49,982 nucleotides of DNA from JADJOY01 sp016713535 [NCBI: Deltaproteobacteria bacterium] (GCA_016713535.1 JADJOY010000027.1:1-49982), one strand, 5' to 3'. Positions 16,698-26,458 are shown, counted from the stretch's first letter. Notes: generated by a model from the sequence alone, not told the origin. Numbers and translations are program-made.

Positions 16698-17110
16698 GGA
16701 CCCTCGTCGATACGAACGTGTGGGTGTACGCCTACGACAAGTCCGATCCAGACAAGCACGTCCGCGCCGTCCGCGTGATCGAACAGCTCTCGTACGCCTC
16801 CGACCTGGTGGTCTCCGCACAAGTCCTGAACGAGCTGGCACGGGTTCTTCTGGAACGGCGACAGCGTGAGGTGGACCTCGTCTCCACCATCATCGACGAG
16901 GTCACCGCTGCCGCGACGTGCCTGCCCCTCACCGCCGAGACCACGCGGCTCGCGCTGTCCGCGGGCCTCGCGGCAGGCCTCTCCTTCTGGGATGCGCTGA
17001 TCTGGGCGGCTGCGAGCCAGAACGACATCGCGGTGGTGCTGAGCGAAGACTTCCAGCACGGCCGCGAGCTCGAAGGCGTCCGCTTCACGAACCCGTTCCT
17101 CGGCGGGTGA
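16694..17110 (+). CDS. PIN-domain toxin (VapC-like ribonuclease)
   Basis: 138 residues from ATG 16694, which overlaps the repaired antitoxin stop (ATGA). The acidic PIN residues are present: Asp6 in LVDTNVWVYA, Glu47 in VLNELARV, Asp100 in FWDALIWAAA and Asp119 in LSEDFQHG. PIN toxins are Mg-dependent RNases that cleave tRNA or rRNA in toxin-antitoxin modules. Length and context fit a type II system. The toxin itself looks intact. Confidence 0.85.
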   Translation: MRTLVDTNVWVYAYDKSDPDKHVRAVRVIEQLSYASDLVVSAQVLNELARVLLERRQREVDLVSTIIDEVTAAATCLPLTAETTRLALSAGLAAGLSFWDALIWAAASQNDIAVVLSEDFQHGRELEGVRFTNPFLGG

Positions 17111-17138
17111 CGCCCGCTTCCGGCACCTGGTTACGGCC

Positions 17139-17160
17139 GGAGGGGCACGCGTCGCGAGCC
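17139..17160. repeat. Partial type 1 REP-like element
   Basis: GGAGGGGCACGCGTCGCG is present, but the head (CGGCGATACG) is missing and is replaced by AGCCCTAACC. It lies between the convergent PIN and RHH genes. Confidence 0.5.
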
Positions 17161-17439
17161 CTAACCTCCATCACCCCTCATCAGGTCGCGCAGTGCCTTC
17201 GTCGGCCTGCGCGGCGACCGGATCTGATCGACCACCTTCTCGAACGATCTCCGCGTGAGGACCATCCGCTCCGGCACGAGGACGTCCGCCGGCAGCTCGT
17301 GGAGCACCCGCAGGTGGTATCGGAGCGCGGTCTCGATGAGGTGGCCCTTCTTCACCCCGGTGGCCTTCACGTGTTGCTCGAGAAGGTCCTTGGTCTCCTT
17401 CGAGATCGGGGCGGAGATCTGCGTGGCTCTCGCGGGCAT
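17161..17439 (-). CDS. Ribbon-helix-helix (CopG-like) regulator or antitoxin
   Basis: 92 residues. ATQISAPISKETKDLLEQHV opens like a ribbon-helix-helix: a short strand, then two helices with GVKKGHLIETALRYHL. The C-terminus is basic (RSPRRPTKALRDLMRG). Such proteins are usually antitoxins or autoregulators. No toxin gene follows downstream on the same strand; the neighbour is the convergent PIN gene. A perfect palindrome lies about 20 bp upstream of the start. Confidence 0.7.
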   Translation of the reverse strand: MPARATQISAPISKETKDLLEQHVKATGVKKGHLIETALRYHLRVLHELPADVLVPERMVLTRRSFEKVVDQIRSPRRPTKALRDLMRGDGG

Positions 17440-17457
17440 GGGGGAGTCTCCGAAGAG

Positions 17458-17469
17458 AAATCTAGATTT
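17458..17469 (-). promoter_or_regulatory. Palindromic site upstream of the RHH gene
   Basis: AAATCTAGATTT, a perfect 12-bp palindrome in an unusually A/T-rich patch just before the RHH start. Probable autoregulatory operator overlapping the promoter. Confidence 0.5.
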
Positions 17470-17633
17470 ACGTAGTGTACCCGGTCAAGGCCGCTCACCG
17501 GTCGGCCGCGGTGAGAGGGTGAGCTTCGGGGCCCCCGCGCGCGACGCGGAAAAACTCAGCATCGGTCGCGGTCGCGAGGCCCAACGTCGCCGCCGTGAAC
17601 CACGTCCCAGCCGCATCCCCGTCCCCGCGCTAT

Positions 17634-18217
17634 TCAGCCAGCGCGAACGCCTCGGCGACGCCGCCGGTTGCGCTCCGGTCCGGGCGCAAGCTGTCGAAGG
17701 GCGCGGTAGATCTCGACGTAACGCTCGCGCGTCGCCGTGGCAGGCCGGCCAGTGGTAGAGGCGCCCAGGCCTCGCGCGTTCGGCCGGGCTCCACATCGCG
17801 AAATACTCGGCCGGGATCACGCCCGTAATCCGGCTGCGCGTCGCTCGACGAATGCCAGAGGTCGAGGCGCGCGACCGGGTAGCCCAGGAGGTGCGGAGGA
17901 CGTGCAGGTTGCTCAGCATCGTCTGCCGCAGCTTGTTGGCCGCGCCAGCTCGTCCCCCCGCCCGGGCGAGCGCGAGCGTCCAGCACGAGGTGCCCGGGTT
18001 CGCCGCAATCGTCCGGGAACTCGCGGGCGAACCAGCGAAACGCCTCCATCGCCCCGTCGAGATCGTCGAGCGACAGGTGAAGCGGGCCGAGCAGGTAACG
18101 CTTGCCAGCGCCGTCGTGGTAGGCGCCGAACGTCTCCTTCTCGCGACGCAGCTTCGCTTCGTAACTGCGAAGGCGCGCGCGGATCTTCCGACGCTCCGGG
18201 GTGTCACGTGGTTTCAT
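17634..18217 (-). pseudogene. TPR-like protein, multiply frameshifted
   Basis: Recognisable pieces lie in three frames: KRYLLGPLHLSLDDLDGAME and WFAREFPDDCGEPGHL (frame A); TLALARAGGRAGAANKLRQT (B); HLLGYPVARLDLWHSSSDAQ (A); GVIPAEYFAMWSPAER (B); RERYVEIYRALRQLAPGPER to a stop at 17634 (C). Ordered together they give a soluble tetratricopeptide-like protein of about 195 residues. The signs of the shifts differ, so this looks like true decay rather than one error type. The function of the parent family is unknown. Confidence 0.6.
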
Positions 18218-18417
18218 GGCGACTGGATCCTGCTCGACGAGCCGGCCGACGCAGAGCTCGTCCGCGGCCTCGCCTGGGAGAATGGAACTGCCGCCGGGCG
18301 CCCGACCTCCGGCCGGGCCTTCGTCTACCCCGCCGATGCTCGAGCTTCAACCGCAGCCACCATCCGAACCTTGCACGAATCAAACACGCGGCCCTCGTGC
18401 CCTTTCCGAATCCGAGC

Positions 18418-18720
18418 TCGGGAGGGCACGCGCCGCGTGCCCGGCGATACGCCCCGTCGCCTCACCGCCGGTCCCGTCGTTCCCAGTCCGGCCTGGAGGG
18501 CACGGGGCCTTTGGCCCCTACTCCGTCGCCGCCGCAACCTCCGCGCTGAACGCGCCGCTACCGATTCGCGGCCGCGAAGGATCGCCCGGGGAGGGGCACG
18601 CGTCGCGTGCCCGGCGATACGCCCCGTCGCCGCACCGCCGGTCCCGTCGTTCGCTGTCCGGCCTGGAGGGCACGGGGCCTTTGGCCCCTGCTCCGTCGCC
18701 GCCGCAACCTCCCCCGCCTG
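18418..18720. repeat. Two tandem composite repeats
   Basis: Two units of about 170 bp (18420-18590 and 18592-18720). Each has GGAGGG(G)CACGCG with CGCGTGCCCGGCGATACG, a spacer CACCGCCGGTCCCGTCGTTC, then CTGGAGGGCACGGGGCC with TTTGGCCCC. The second matches the 15.9 kb copy closely. The left unit overlaps the 3' extension of the cupin-like gene. Confidence 0.7.
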
Positions 18721-19724
18721 CGCCCCTCTCCCCGTTCACCGCCCCCGTATCCGCGTTCCACGAATAGCTGTTCGGGTACGCAAAGCACGTAAAACTCTGG
18801 AGATGCTCGGCTCGAGCGCCTCGACCTGGTGCCACCAGCCGACGAGGATGAAGAGCAGCTCGCCGGGTTCCAGGGTGACCTCGAAGACCCGAGCCTGCGC
18901 CGGGTCGAGCGCGGTCGCGTCGAGGTCGGCGAAGCGGCTCTCGTGGTTACCGACCAGAGGCGCACACGCGGCGGGGACGAGGTGGAAGCGCTTGCGTCCC
19001 CGGAGCTGCGCGATCGCGGCGTTGCACCCCTCGTGGTGCAGCGGCGTGCGCGTGCCGGCCGGGCCGATCCACACCGCGGCGTCGAGGTCGGAGCGCGGCG
19101 GCACCAGGAACTCGGGCAGCGGCTCGAGGTCGGCGAGCAGCACGGCGGCCCCGGGCTGGGCCAGCAGGCGGTTCTTCGCGGTCAGGTAGAAGTCGTTCGA
19201 GCTCGGCCTCGCGGCGATCCGCGCGATCAGCTCGCCCAGGGTGGTGCGACGGCAGAAGCGGTCGAACTCGCGCTGGTAGACATCGGGCTCGGCGTCGCGA
19301 CCGTCCTGGATCTCGACCTCGAGCGCGCCGTGGGCCGAGGTCAGCTGCTCGAACGTCCAGCGCGTGAGCGCCGGCGTGCGCGCGAGCCCGCCGGTCACGA
19401 TCACCGGGCGCTGCGGAGCGTAGTGCTCGGCCAGGAACCGCGCGGCGCTCGGGACCGGCCGCCGCACGATCCCGTCGGGAGCAGCAGCTCGCTCAGCTCA
19501 GCCTGCACGCCGAGCAGCGCGTCGCGACGCCGCAGCGCCTCGGCGATCCGCAGCGCCGCGCGCACGAACGGGTGCCCCCGCGCCGCCGCGACCGCCGCGC
19601 GCGCGTCGGGCTCGGGTAGGCCGCGCTCGACCAGCCGCTTGATCAGGACCTCGTCGGCGACGCCCCGCAACAGGTTGTCGGCCAGCCAACGCTGCCAGTC
19701 GTTCGCCAGCTCAGACCGGCCCAT
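18518..19724 (-). pseudogene. JmjC/cupin-like oxygenase, two apparent missing bases
   Basis: Start ATG 19724. N-terminal helical part (ELANDWQRWLADNLLRGVAD, ..ALRIAEALRRRDALLG), then a break near 19480. One added base joins SELLLP to DGIVRRPVPSAARFLAEHY. The cupin core follows: PLHHEGCNAAIAQLRGRKRF, carrying the HxE-type metal ligands, and LFILVGWWHQVEALEPSIS with the second His. A second break near 18800 restores SFTCFAYPNSYSWNADTG, the usual ending of this family. Fe(II)/2-oxoglutarate hydroxylation is the family activity. The restored frame has no stop until 18518, inside a repeat unit, so the C-terminus appears extended by repeat DNA. Confidence 0.65.
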
Positions 19725-20047
19725 TGAGCACCGCCAAGCCCACCAGGTACGACGCCGCGTTGAGCGTCGCCGCCAGCGCCAACGCGCGGCCGGCCGTGAG
19801 GTTTCGGAGCGTCGCGCGGTAGATCACGGCCTCGAGCGCGATCACCACCTTCACCCACCCCACCCGCACCAGAAACGGCCCTGGCAGCCAGCGCAGCAAC
19901 CCGAACGTCAAGAGCGGACGGCTGAGCAGGTTCGCCGCGAGCGCCGCCGCGGCGACCGGGGACCCGCGCGTGACCGCGCACGATCACGATGGCGAGTGGG
20001 ACCTCGACGGCGACCGTCAATGCCCACGCCGGCCCCCAGGTGGTCAC
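19711..20047 (-). pseudogene. Small membrane protein, frameshifted
   Basis: GTG 20047 opens VTTWGPAWALTVAVEVPLAIVIVR (hydrophobic). After one frame change near 19975 the sequence continues SPVAAAALAANLLSRPLL and TFGLLRWLPGPFLVRVGWVK, ending ASYLVGLAVLNGPV. Three or four membrane helices in about 111 residues. The stop overlaps the start of the cupin-like gene by 14 bp, so the two were probably co-transcribed. The GTG overlaps the stop of a still smaller frame upstream (20044-20133). Family not recognised. Confidence 0.5.
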
Positions 20048-20133
20048 ACCGGGACGGGCCGCGGCGACGTCCGGCGCAGGCCCCAGAGCCCCATCCCGAG
20101 CACTCCGAGCGCCAACACCCACTCCGGCGCCAT
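20044..20133 (-). CDS. Tiny hydrophobic peptide frame (29 aa)
   Basis: MAPEWVLALGVLGMGLWGLR followed by RTSPRPVPV. One hydrophobic helix then arginines, coupled by GTGA overlap to the next gene. It could be a real small membrane peptide or the tail of a truncated gene with a sorting-type C-terminus. Evidence is weak. Confidence 0.25.
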   Translation of the reverse strand: MAPEWVLALGVLGMGLWGLRRTSPRPVPV

Positions 20134-20278
20134 TGGAAAGCGCGCACCCGAGGACCGCGACTCCACCTGTCTCCACGTGCGGCGGCGTCGGCGGAGCCTC
20201 GGTGGTTAGATGCGGCGTCGACGGCTTGTCGGTGACCGCCGGGGAAGGCCCCGGCGAATCCGAGACTTCCCTGTTTTC

Positions 20279-20590
20279 TCATGATCGCCGGATGAGCGCC
20301 GCTATCTCCTCCGCGATTTCCCGAATTGATATGGGTCGGATGTTCGCGCCGCGACCTTCCCGGCGAGCGTCGGGCTGTAGGTGACCTCTCGGCGCTCGAA
20401 GGCCATGCCAGATCGGGAGGATGCGCTGACGACCGGCAACCTCAAGCGCTGCCAGGCCGTCCAGCTCCAGCTGCGGCCATTTCTTCGCAAAGAAAGCGTG
20501 TGACAAAACGACGATTCCGAATCGGCTGCGCACGAGACCGTGATCGATGCGGCGTCGAATGCTATCGCCGATAGCAAGCTCGCTCTCGTC
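20279..20590 (-). pseudogene. TIR-domain protein remnant
   Basis: Reads DESELAIGDSIRRRIDHGLV, SRFGIVVLSHAFFAKKWPQL, ELDGLAALEVAGRQRILPIW HG, then needs a one-base change to continue REVTYSPTLAGKVAARTSD and another to finish ISIREIAEEIAALIRRS, stop at 20279. This is a typical bacterial TIR signature (GDS, VVLS..FF..WP..ELDGL, ILPIWHG). The N-terminal strand with the first TIR motif is missing or unreadable. The gene is divergent from the HTH and nuclease-like ruins to its right and marks the start of the lower-GC segment. TIR domains are common NAD-cleaving defence effectors; this copy is dead. Confidence 0.7.
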
Positions 20591-20875
20591 GACTGGTTTG
20601 CCGTGTGACGCGCCGCGTAATGGTGGCGCGAATCTGCACCGTCCGCCGAATGGTGATCCGAGAAGGCATGAACTACCTCGCTTTCTGCCGCATGTGAGCG
20701 ATCCATGCCTGTCTCAGCGGGCCAAGGGCACATGTAGGCGATGCCGCGCCATCGGCTACGATATGTAGTAGATGGGCGGTGCCACGGCATGGCGAAGCGT
20801 GTTGTAGCACGACTCGACAAACCACACAAGTGCGTGCTACATTATGGGTATGAGTGAGTTATGAACTCCGCCACC

Positions 20876-21050
20876 ATGAGCGTCCGCGATGCAGCCAAGT
20901 ACCTCGGCGTTTCACGAGAACACGGTTCCGGAACTGGGTGAAGGCCGGCGTGCTCGAGCAATCCCCACTCCCCAACTCGCGCTTTCATCGCTTCGAACAG
21001 CGGAGCTTGATCAGGTCCAGGTCGCACCGATCGCGACACCTCCGCCGTAG
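20876..21050 (+). pseudogene. Short excisionase/MerR-like HTH protein, frameshifted
   Basis: MSVRDAAKYLGVSR begins a winged HTH of the HTH_17/excisionase type. After a missing base the text continues TRFRNWVKAGVLEQSPLPNS RFHRFE, and a further shift gives AELDQVQVAPIATPPP and a stop at 21050. About 58 residues when repaired. It is directly upstream and co-oriented with the large nuclease-like gene, so it was probably its regulator or first operon member. Confidence 0.6.
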
Positions 21051-21141
21051 CTCAAGCGCTCAACACCGTTGGCCCCAGAGCTCGTCGACGGGCACCCAAC
21101 TTCATCTGTAGGATCACGCGGAGCGCTCAAGAAGCACTTCC

Positions 21142-24100
21142 GAGCTCATTCGTCGGCTACTCGCATCGGCGCCTGGGATCACAAACCTCTCGATTCGTGC
21201 CGGCGACGGTGTTGCTCTCGAAGGGTGGGACGGGCACGCCACATCGAGTGGGACTAGCTTCCTTCCCGATGGGGAGCTCTTTTTCGAGTTCTCTACAGGC
21301 AAGAACCCCGCCGCAAAGGCCGACGAGAACTACGAGAAGCGCAAGGCCGACCCCCTCGAAGCCGTTCCTGCGAACTCCATCTTCAATCTTCATAACGCCG
21401 CGCCGATGGCGCGACAAAATGAAGTGGGCACGGACTCGACGCGAGAGCGGTTCTTTGCCGACGTTCTGGGTGCTCGACGCGGACGACCTGGAGGCATGTA
21501 CAGTCGGCCCCGGCAGTCCACTACTGGATCTCAGAGCGCCTCGGCCGCCGCCCAGAGGATGCCCAGACTCTTTTCCAATTGGTGGTCCGCTTTTCAGTCG
21601 GCCACGCTTCCACCGATGCCGGCATCACTCTCCGTGGCCGGTCGCAGTGCTGAAGCCGATCGCCTCCACAGCGTTCTATCCGGCGATCCTCAAGCCGTCG
21701 CCGTGCGCACCGTGAGGGAAGAGGATGTTCTCGCCTTCCTCCACGCGGCAATAGCCGCCGGCGGCGCGGCGCTAACGGATCGCGTGCCTCTTGTCATTCG
21801 CTCGGCACCGTTTGGGGCCGCGCAGTCCCGCACCCCGGGCACACGATCCTTCTCGCGGCTTCCGATGGCCCAGACATCCAGACCGCTGTTCGGCACGGTC
21901 ATCATGTCATTCTCGTTTCCTGACTGCGACACGCGGTTCGAAATCCATCCATCGAGCTTGCCTCCGATGCATCGTGCAAAGGCCGCCGAAACCTGCAAGC
22001 TGCCGATATCCAGTTTGATCGAGCGTACCGGCTCGCAGCCCTGGCGCGCGAAGCATGGCAGCCCTTGTTCGTGAATTGGCCAAGAGCCCACGGTCCCGCA
22101 AGACCACTGCCGGTCACCTGGCGCCGACGACCGAGCCATCCTCGCACCGTTAGCTCTCCTGGGCTCGTGGACGACCTCTGAATACGACTGTGACATCGTC
22201 AGCAAGTTCACCCAACAGCCCTGGCCGACCATCGAACGTGTCCTGAACCGCTGGCGCAATACCGACGACCCACCGCCCCAGTCCTATCGGAAACGAATGG
22301 CGCCTAGCATCACCTCGGAAGCGCTGCTGCTGCTCCACGACTCACTCACGACAGACGACCTACGTCGATGGAAGACCCTCTGTACCGAGGTCCTTCTTGA
22401 GCTGAATCCCAAGTTGGAACTGCCACCGTATGCACAACCATAACAGCAAGTTTGCGGTGCAAAACGCCGGAAGGCCTCTCCGTTCTCCGCAAAGGATCGC
22501 GCAAGCCGTCGCCGCTTGCCGGGTCGCTGAGGATGCTCGCTTGCCCGATGGTCTCGCGGCGGATGACCACGCCCGAACTACTGTCCGAAGCCTGCTTCAG
22601 GCTGCTAGCAATGATGATACCGGGCAGACATGGCGATCACTATCTGACGTGTTGCCGGCCCTCGCCGAGGCTTCGCCTACTGCGTTTCTGTACGACGTTC
22701 ATTCAGACCTGGATCGTGCATCGCCGCTCCTTGCCGGCATGTTTCAGGACCGAACCCAAGGCTTCGACGGATTCTTCGCGTCGTCCGCTCATACCGGCCT
22801 CCTATGGGCATTGGGACCCTTGCTGGTCGCCAGACTGATTCTTGACGCCTGTCGCGCCCTGGCACGACTTCACCGGGAATTGACCCAGGCGGCGTTTTCA
22901 AATCGACCACTCGAGAGTCTCGCAAATATCCTCGTGGGCTGGATACTTCAGACATCAGCGCCGCTCGCACGGCGCAAAGAGGTTCTCAAGGCGATTTGCG
23001 GTGATACGCCCGACGTAGGCTGGTCGCTACTACTTGAGCTCTGGCCCGAAGAACGACGAATCGCCACACCACCCGTTCGACCTCGCTTTCGTGATTGGTT
23101 CCCTGATACGCAACGCATTCGAGCATCCGAGCAGTACGATTTCGTTCGACACGTGGTCGGCCTGGCCGTAGAGCTTGCAGCCAATTGCCCTGATCGCTAT
23201 AGCGAGTTGGCAAGCGTATGGACGCCCCTTCCAGCCCGCCGAGCGTGAACGGAGTGATCAGAGTTCCTCAGACGATATCGAACCAGCGTCACTTGACGCG
23301 GGGCAGCGAGTCGACCTTTGGGAAGCTCTCAATTCATCGGTGATCCACCATCAGCGCAACGCCGAGGCTCCATGGTCGCTCAAGGGTGAAGCCCTCTCCC
23401 GACTCCAGGCCCTGGCTACGTGCGTCGAGCCAGGCGACGTCGGGCGGCAGGTGGCCATCTCTTTGACGGCCACCCCGATATCTCCGATGTCGACGTTCAC
23501 GATCACCACACGGGTATGAGGAGAGGCTTCGCACTCTCCAGCGGGAAGCTGTCAGCAAGGCCCTTGCCGCTGGCGGCATCGGCGCGATTGAAAAACTGGC
23601 AGCACATGCACCTCAGCCCAACACCCTAGGGTGGATCGTCGCAGAAGTATCGTCAGATCGCGACCGCGCCACCCTCGGACTGGCTCGCGTCCGATAACGA
23701 CACAGCGTTTCAACGCGAGCTGGCTCTTAGCTGGGTTGGACAGCGGGCAGGAGCCGCGGCACCCCCCGGGTCCGCACCACCTCCAAACAACCAAGCCCGA
23801 GCTGCTGGCTGCTTGCTCTATCGCGCTCCTGCCCGCCAACCGGCAGAAAGCTCTGGGACACCCTGGCCGAACCTCGACAGAGATCTTCTCACGATACTGG
23901 ACTCACGTTGGTCCCCGGCACTTTGCTCCCCGCCGCCCAGCCCCGCCGGCGAGCGGAGTCGGCACAGCCGTAGCGTACCGGCGTTCCTAGAACACGACCG
24001 ACCGTGGAACGCGATTCACCAGGACAAAGGTCCTTCTGACCGAAGGCCCAGCGCAGACAGCCAGTCTCGCTGATCTAGACGGCGCTGGACGCCGCTTCGC

Positions 24101-24857
24101 GGGATCTCGCCAATGCCAAGAGTTCGTCCCACAGCTGAAGTGGGGAAGCTGATCGACTACCTCGAGGCATGCCGAGCCGCTCAGGACAAACTCGTCAAAT
24201 ACGAGTTCGGCTTCTTCGATCTTCGGCATGAGCGAGAGCCGCGCGCGCGTTTCTTCGAGGTGCTCGCGGCTGATCCCCGGCTTTTCGTCTGGTTTATCGA
24301 GCTTGTCTACCGCCTTGGGAAGAATGAGGCTCCGAGAGACCCTCACCGCTGAGGGACAAGAGGAATTCGGTCGGTGCTTGGTCTGTTCTTCACGATTGGA
24401 ACAGGATTCCGGGACTCCTGGAGGACGGGTCGGTCGACTCCGGCCACCTTGCGGGATGGGTCCGCGACGCGCTGACTTGCATTAAGCGAAAAGGACCGGA
24501 CAGAAATCGGTGACGAGCAGATCGGGCAGATACTTTGCGGGCCAGCCCGCCGGGGAGCGATGGCGTCGGCCTGCTGAGGCAGTTCGGGACATTGTCGAGG
24601 CAATAGGCAGCATTGGCATTGAGAGGGGCATCACATCGGCGAACGAAACAAGCGGGGAGCGACATGTCGTGGCCCCTACGACGGCGGCGAGCAGGATAGG
24701 AGCTCAGTCGCGTTGGATTCCGTGGGCTAAGGCAATTGAGTCAAGAAGTGGCGACGAACTACCAGAATTTTGCGAGGGTTGGCCGATGCCTATGAGCGAG
24801 ATGCACGCGACGAAGACCGATGGTGCAAGCGGCGAAATCCGCAGACTCCGATTAGCA
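21142..24857 (+). pseudogene. Very large nuclease-like defence-type protein, heavily decayed
   Basis: Coding text runs for about 3.7 kb in constantly changing frames. N-terminal PD-(D/E)XK-like part: LEGWDGHATSSG, then LPDGELFFEFSTGKNPAAKA with DENYEKR; after an extra A near 21389, IFITPRRWRDKMKWART and LDADDLEA; then SNWWSAFQSATLPPMPASLS and VAGRSAEADRLHSVLSGDPQ. Middle: TILLAASDGPDIQTAVRHGH, TLCTEVLLELNPKLELP, LLLELWPEERRIATPPVRPR. C-terminal part: KLIDYLEACRAAQDKLVKYE FGF, WVRDALTCIKRKGPDR, GDELPEFCEG, LADAYERDARDEDRW. Reassembled, about 1,240 residues. I recognise it as one conserved large family but cannot name it. No Walker A motif was seen. Certainly non-functional as given. Confidence 0.65.
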
Positions 24858-25103
24858 CCCATTCAACTTCGCCTTCCTCAAGGCGCGGGCCCTCCTTCAG
24901 TAGCTTCATGATCCCATATTCATGTTTCTTCCACACGTCTAAGATCTTGTCGGCATGATCGTAGCAAAACTTCTTCGCCCGTCCATCCCGTACTGCTCCA
25001 GATTCCCTGCGGGTTCGAAGGTCGCGGTGGTATATAAACCCTCCTTCACTGAGCCAGGCGGCCAAAAAGAAGATCAGGCGGTTTCTTGAGCCACTGCGGA
25101 ACA
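24790..25103 (-). pseudogene. 3' fragment of an unknown gene cut at the ISL3 end
   Basis: Leftward coding-like text starts at the IS boundary: NRLIFFLAAWLSEGGFIYHR, RDGRAKKFCYDHADKILDVW KKHEYGIMKLLKEGPRLEEG, EVEWVLIGVC. It overlaps the end of the large pseudogene on the other strand, so the true stop may lie before 24857. No matching 5' half is identifiable right of the element. Family not recognised. Confidence 0.4.
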
Positions 25104-26458
25104 GGCTCTCCGGCTTTCGTGGGTAGGGCCGGTCAGCGGGCGATTCCGCTGGCAGAGGTCGAGGCCGCCGAGGTGAAAGTAGATCGCGTTGCGGAATCGC
25201 CCGGCTGCGAAATCCCCGCGACGGTACTTGATCCACTGGATCTTCGCGTTCACGCCTTCGGAGCGAGCGTTCGTGATCCCGTGCACCATCGCGTTCAGGA
25301 TGCCGAGCAGGTGATTGCGGATCATCCGCGCGGCTCGAACCATCGGCTCCAGTCGACTGCGCAGCGCCCAGCCGAGCCAGCGCTTCCATGCGCGCGCCCC
25401 CCAGGCATGCGACCGGTAGCGCCACAGCTCCATCGCCAGCTCCTTGATCGCCCAGGCACGCGCCGTCTTGAGCGTGCTCTCGCGCAAGGCCGCGAACGAT
25501 GCCCAGCGGTCCTCGCTGAGGTGCTCCGGGTGCGTGAGCCAGAGGTACTTCGATCGCTTGAGCCGATCGTCGCCGTCGGTGCGCAGCGCCCGGTTCTCCT
25601 CACGCCGCACCCGGTCGACCGCCTGGCCCAGGTGGCTCGCCACGTGGAACTTGTCGAAGCAGACCTCAGCGCGGCCACCGGGATGGTCGCCCTCCCACCG
25701 CCTGGATGTAGGGCCGGTGCATGTCCATCGCGACGGTTTCTACGGCGGCTCGCGCCTCGGCGGATGGTCTCGCGAGATACGTCCCAGGCTGGCCTGCCTG
25801 CGATCGTCGGCGACGTGCACGACGTTCCCTTCGACCTGGTCGATCACGACGGTCACGTACTCGTGCCGCTTCTGGAACGACGTTTCGTCGACGCCGATCC
25901 GGGTCGGCAGCTTGCGCTCGCGGCGCGCGAGGCCGCGTCGAACGGCGCGGCCTTGGATGCCGTCGGCTTCGTCCCACGTGAGCCGGAGCTGACGGGCGAC
26001 GCCGCTGATGCTTGCCCGTGCAGCCAGCCGATCACCAGCGCCTCGAACAGCGCTGTGAAGCGCGAGCCCGCTTCCGCCCACGGGACGGCGACCTGAGCGG
26101 GCCGAAAGCCGCGCAGTCGTCTGCGGCACCTCGGCGACCAGCACCGTCTCGAACTGGCAGGTGTCGAGGTGGCGCCACCTCGCGATGTCGGGTGTCGTAC
26201 CGGGACAGGCCGCCCCGCACTCCGGGCAGTGCAACGCAGCGCCGGAGCGGTGCTCAAGCGTGACCTCGACCCGCTTGCCGGGCATGTCGAGGTGGACCCG
26301 CGTGACGGTCCACGGCTCACGAACTCCGAGAATCTGGGCGTAGAGGTCGGTGTCTCTCACGACCCGAGCGTAGCCCACGGCCTGGCGACGGACGCCCGCA
26401 CTACCGCGCTGTGCCCTCGGCCGATGGTCACCTCACCCACACAACTCCCGGAAGAGCC
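25104..26458 (-). mobile_element. ISL3-family insertion sequence, decayed copy
   Basis: 1,355 bp. The right terminal repeat (26435-26458) is identical to the left repeat of the intact copy at 28912. The left repeat (25104-25124, GGCTCTCCGGCTTTCG..) is damaged by indels. No 8-bp target duplication is visible at the flanks. It lies in the opposite orientation to the intact copy. Confidence 0.8.
25133..26378 (-). pseudogene. ISL3 transposase, frameshifted
   Basis: Closely similar to the intact transposase at 29010. It opens [18 protein letters not shown] with the zinc-binding CPECGAACPG. The frame breaks after LVAEVPQTT, returns at ISGVARQLRLTWDEAD with the first catalytic Asp in [11 protein letters not shown], and breaks again after DDRRQASL and around AMDMHRPYIQAV. 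The C-terminal half ([32 protein letters not shown] with the catalytic Glu) is in another frame. At least four lesions. Confidence 0.85.

Noticed and set aside
18201-18360. Rightward frame with DWILLDEPADAELVRGLAWE
   Set aside because: Looks coding for a short stretch, but it has no start, no ribosome site and no family match, and it runs into repeats. Not enough support for a gene.
20279-26458. Prophage remnant
   Set aside because: No integrase, capsid, terminase or lysis genes are visible; the content is defence-like genes and an IS element.
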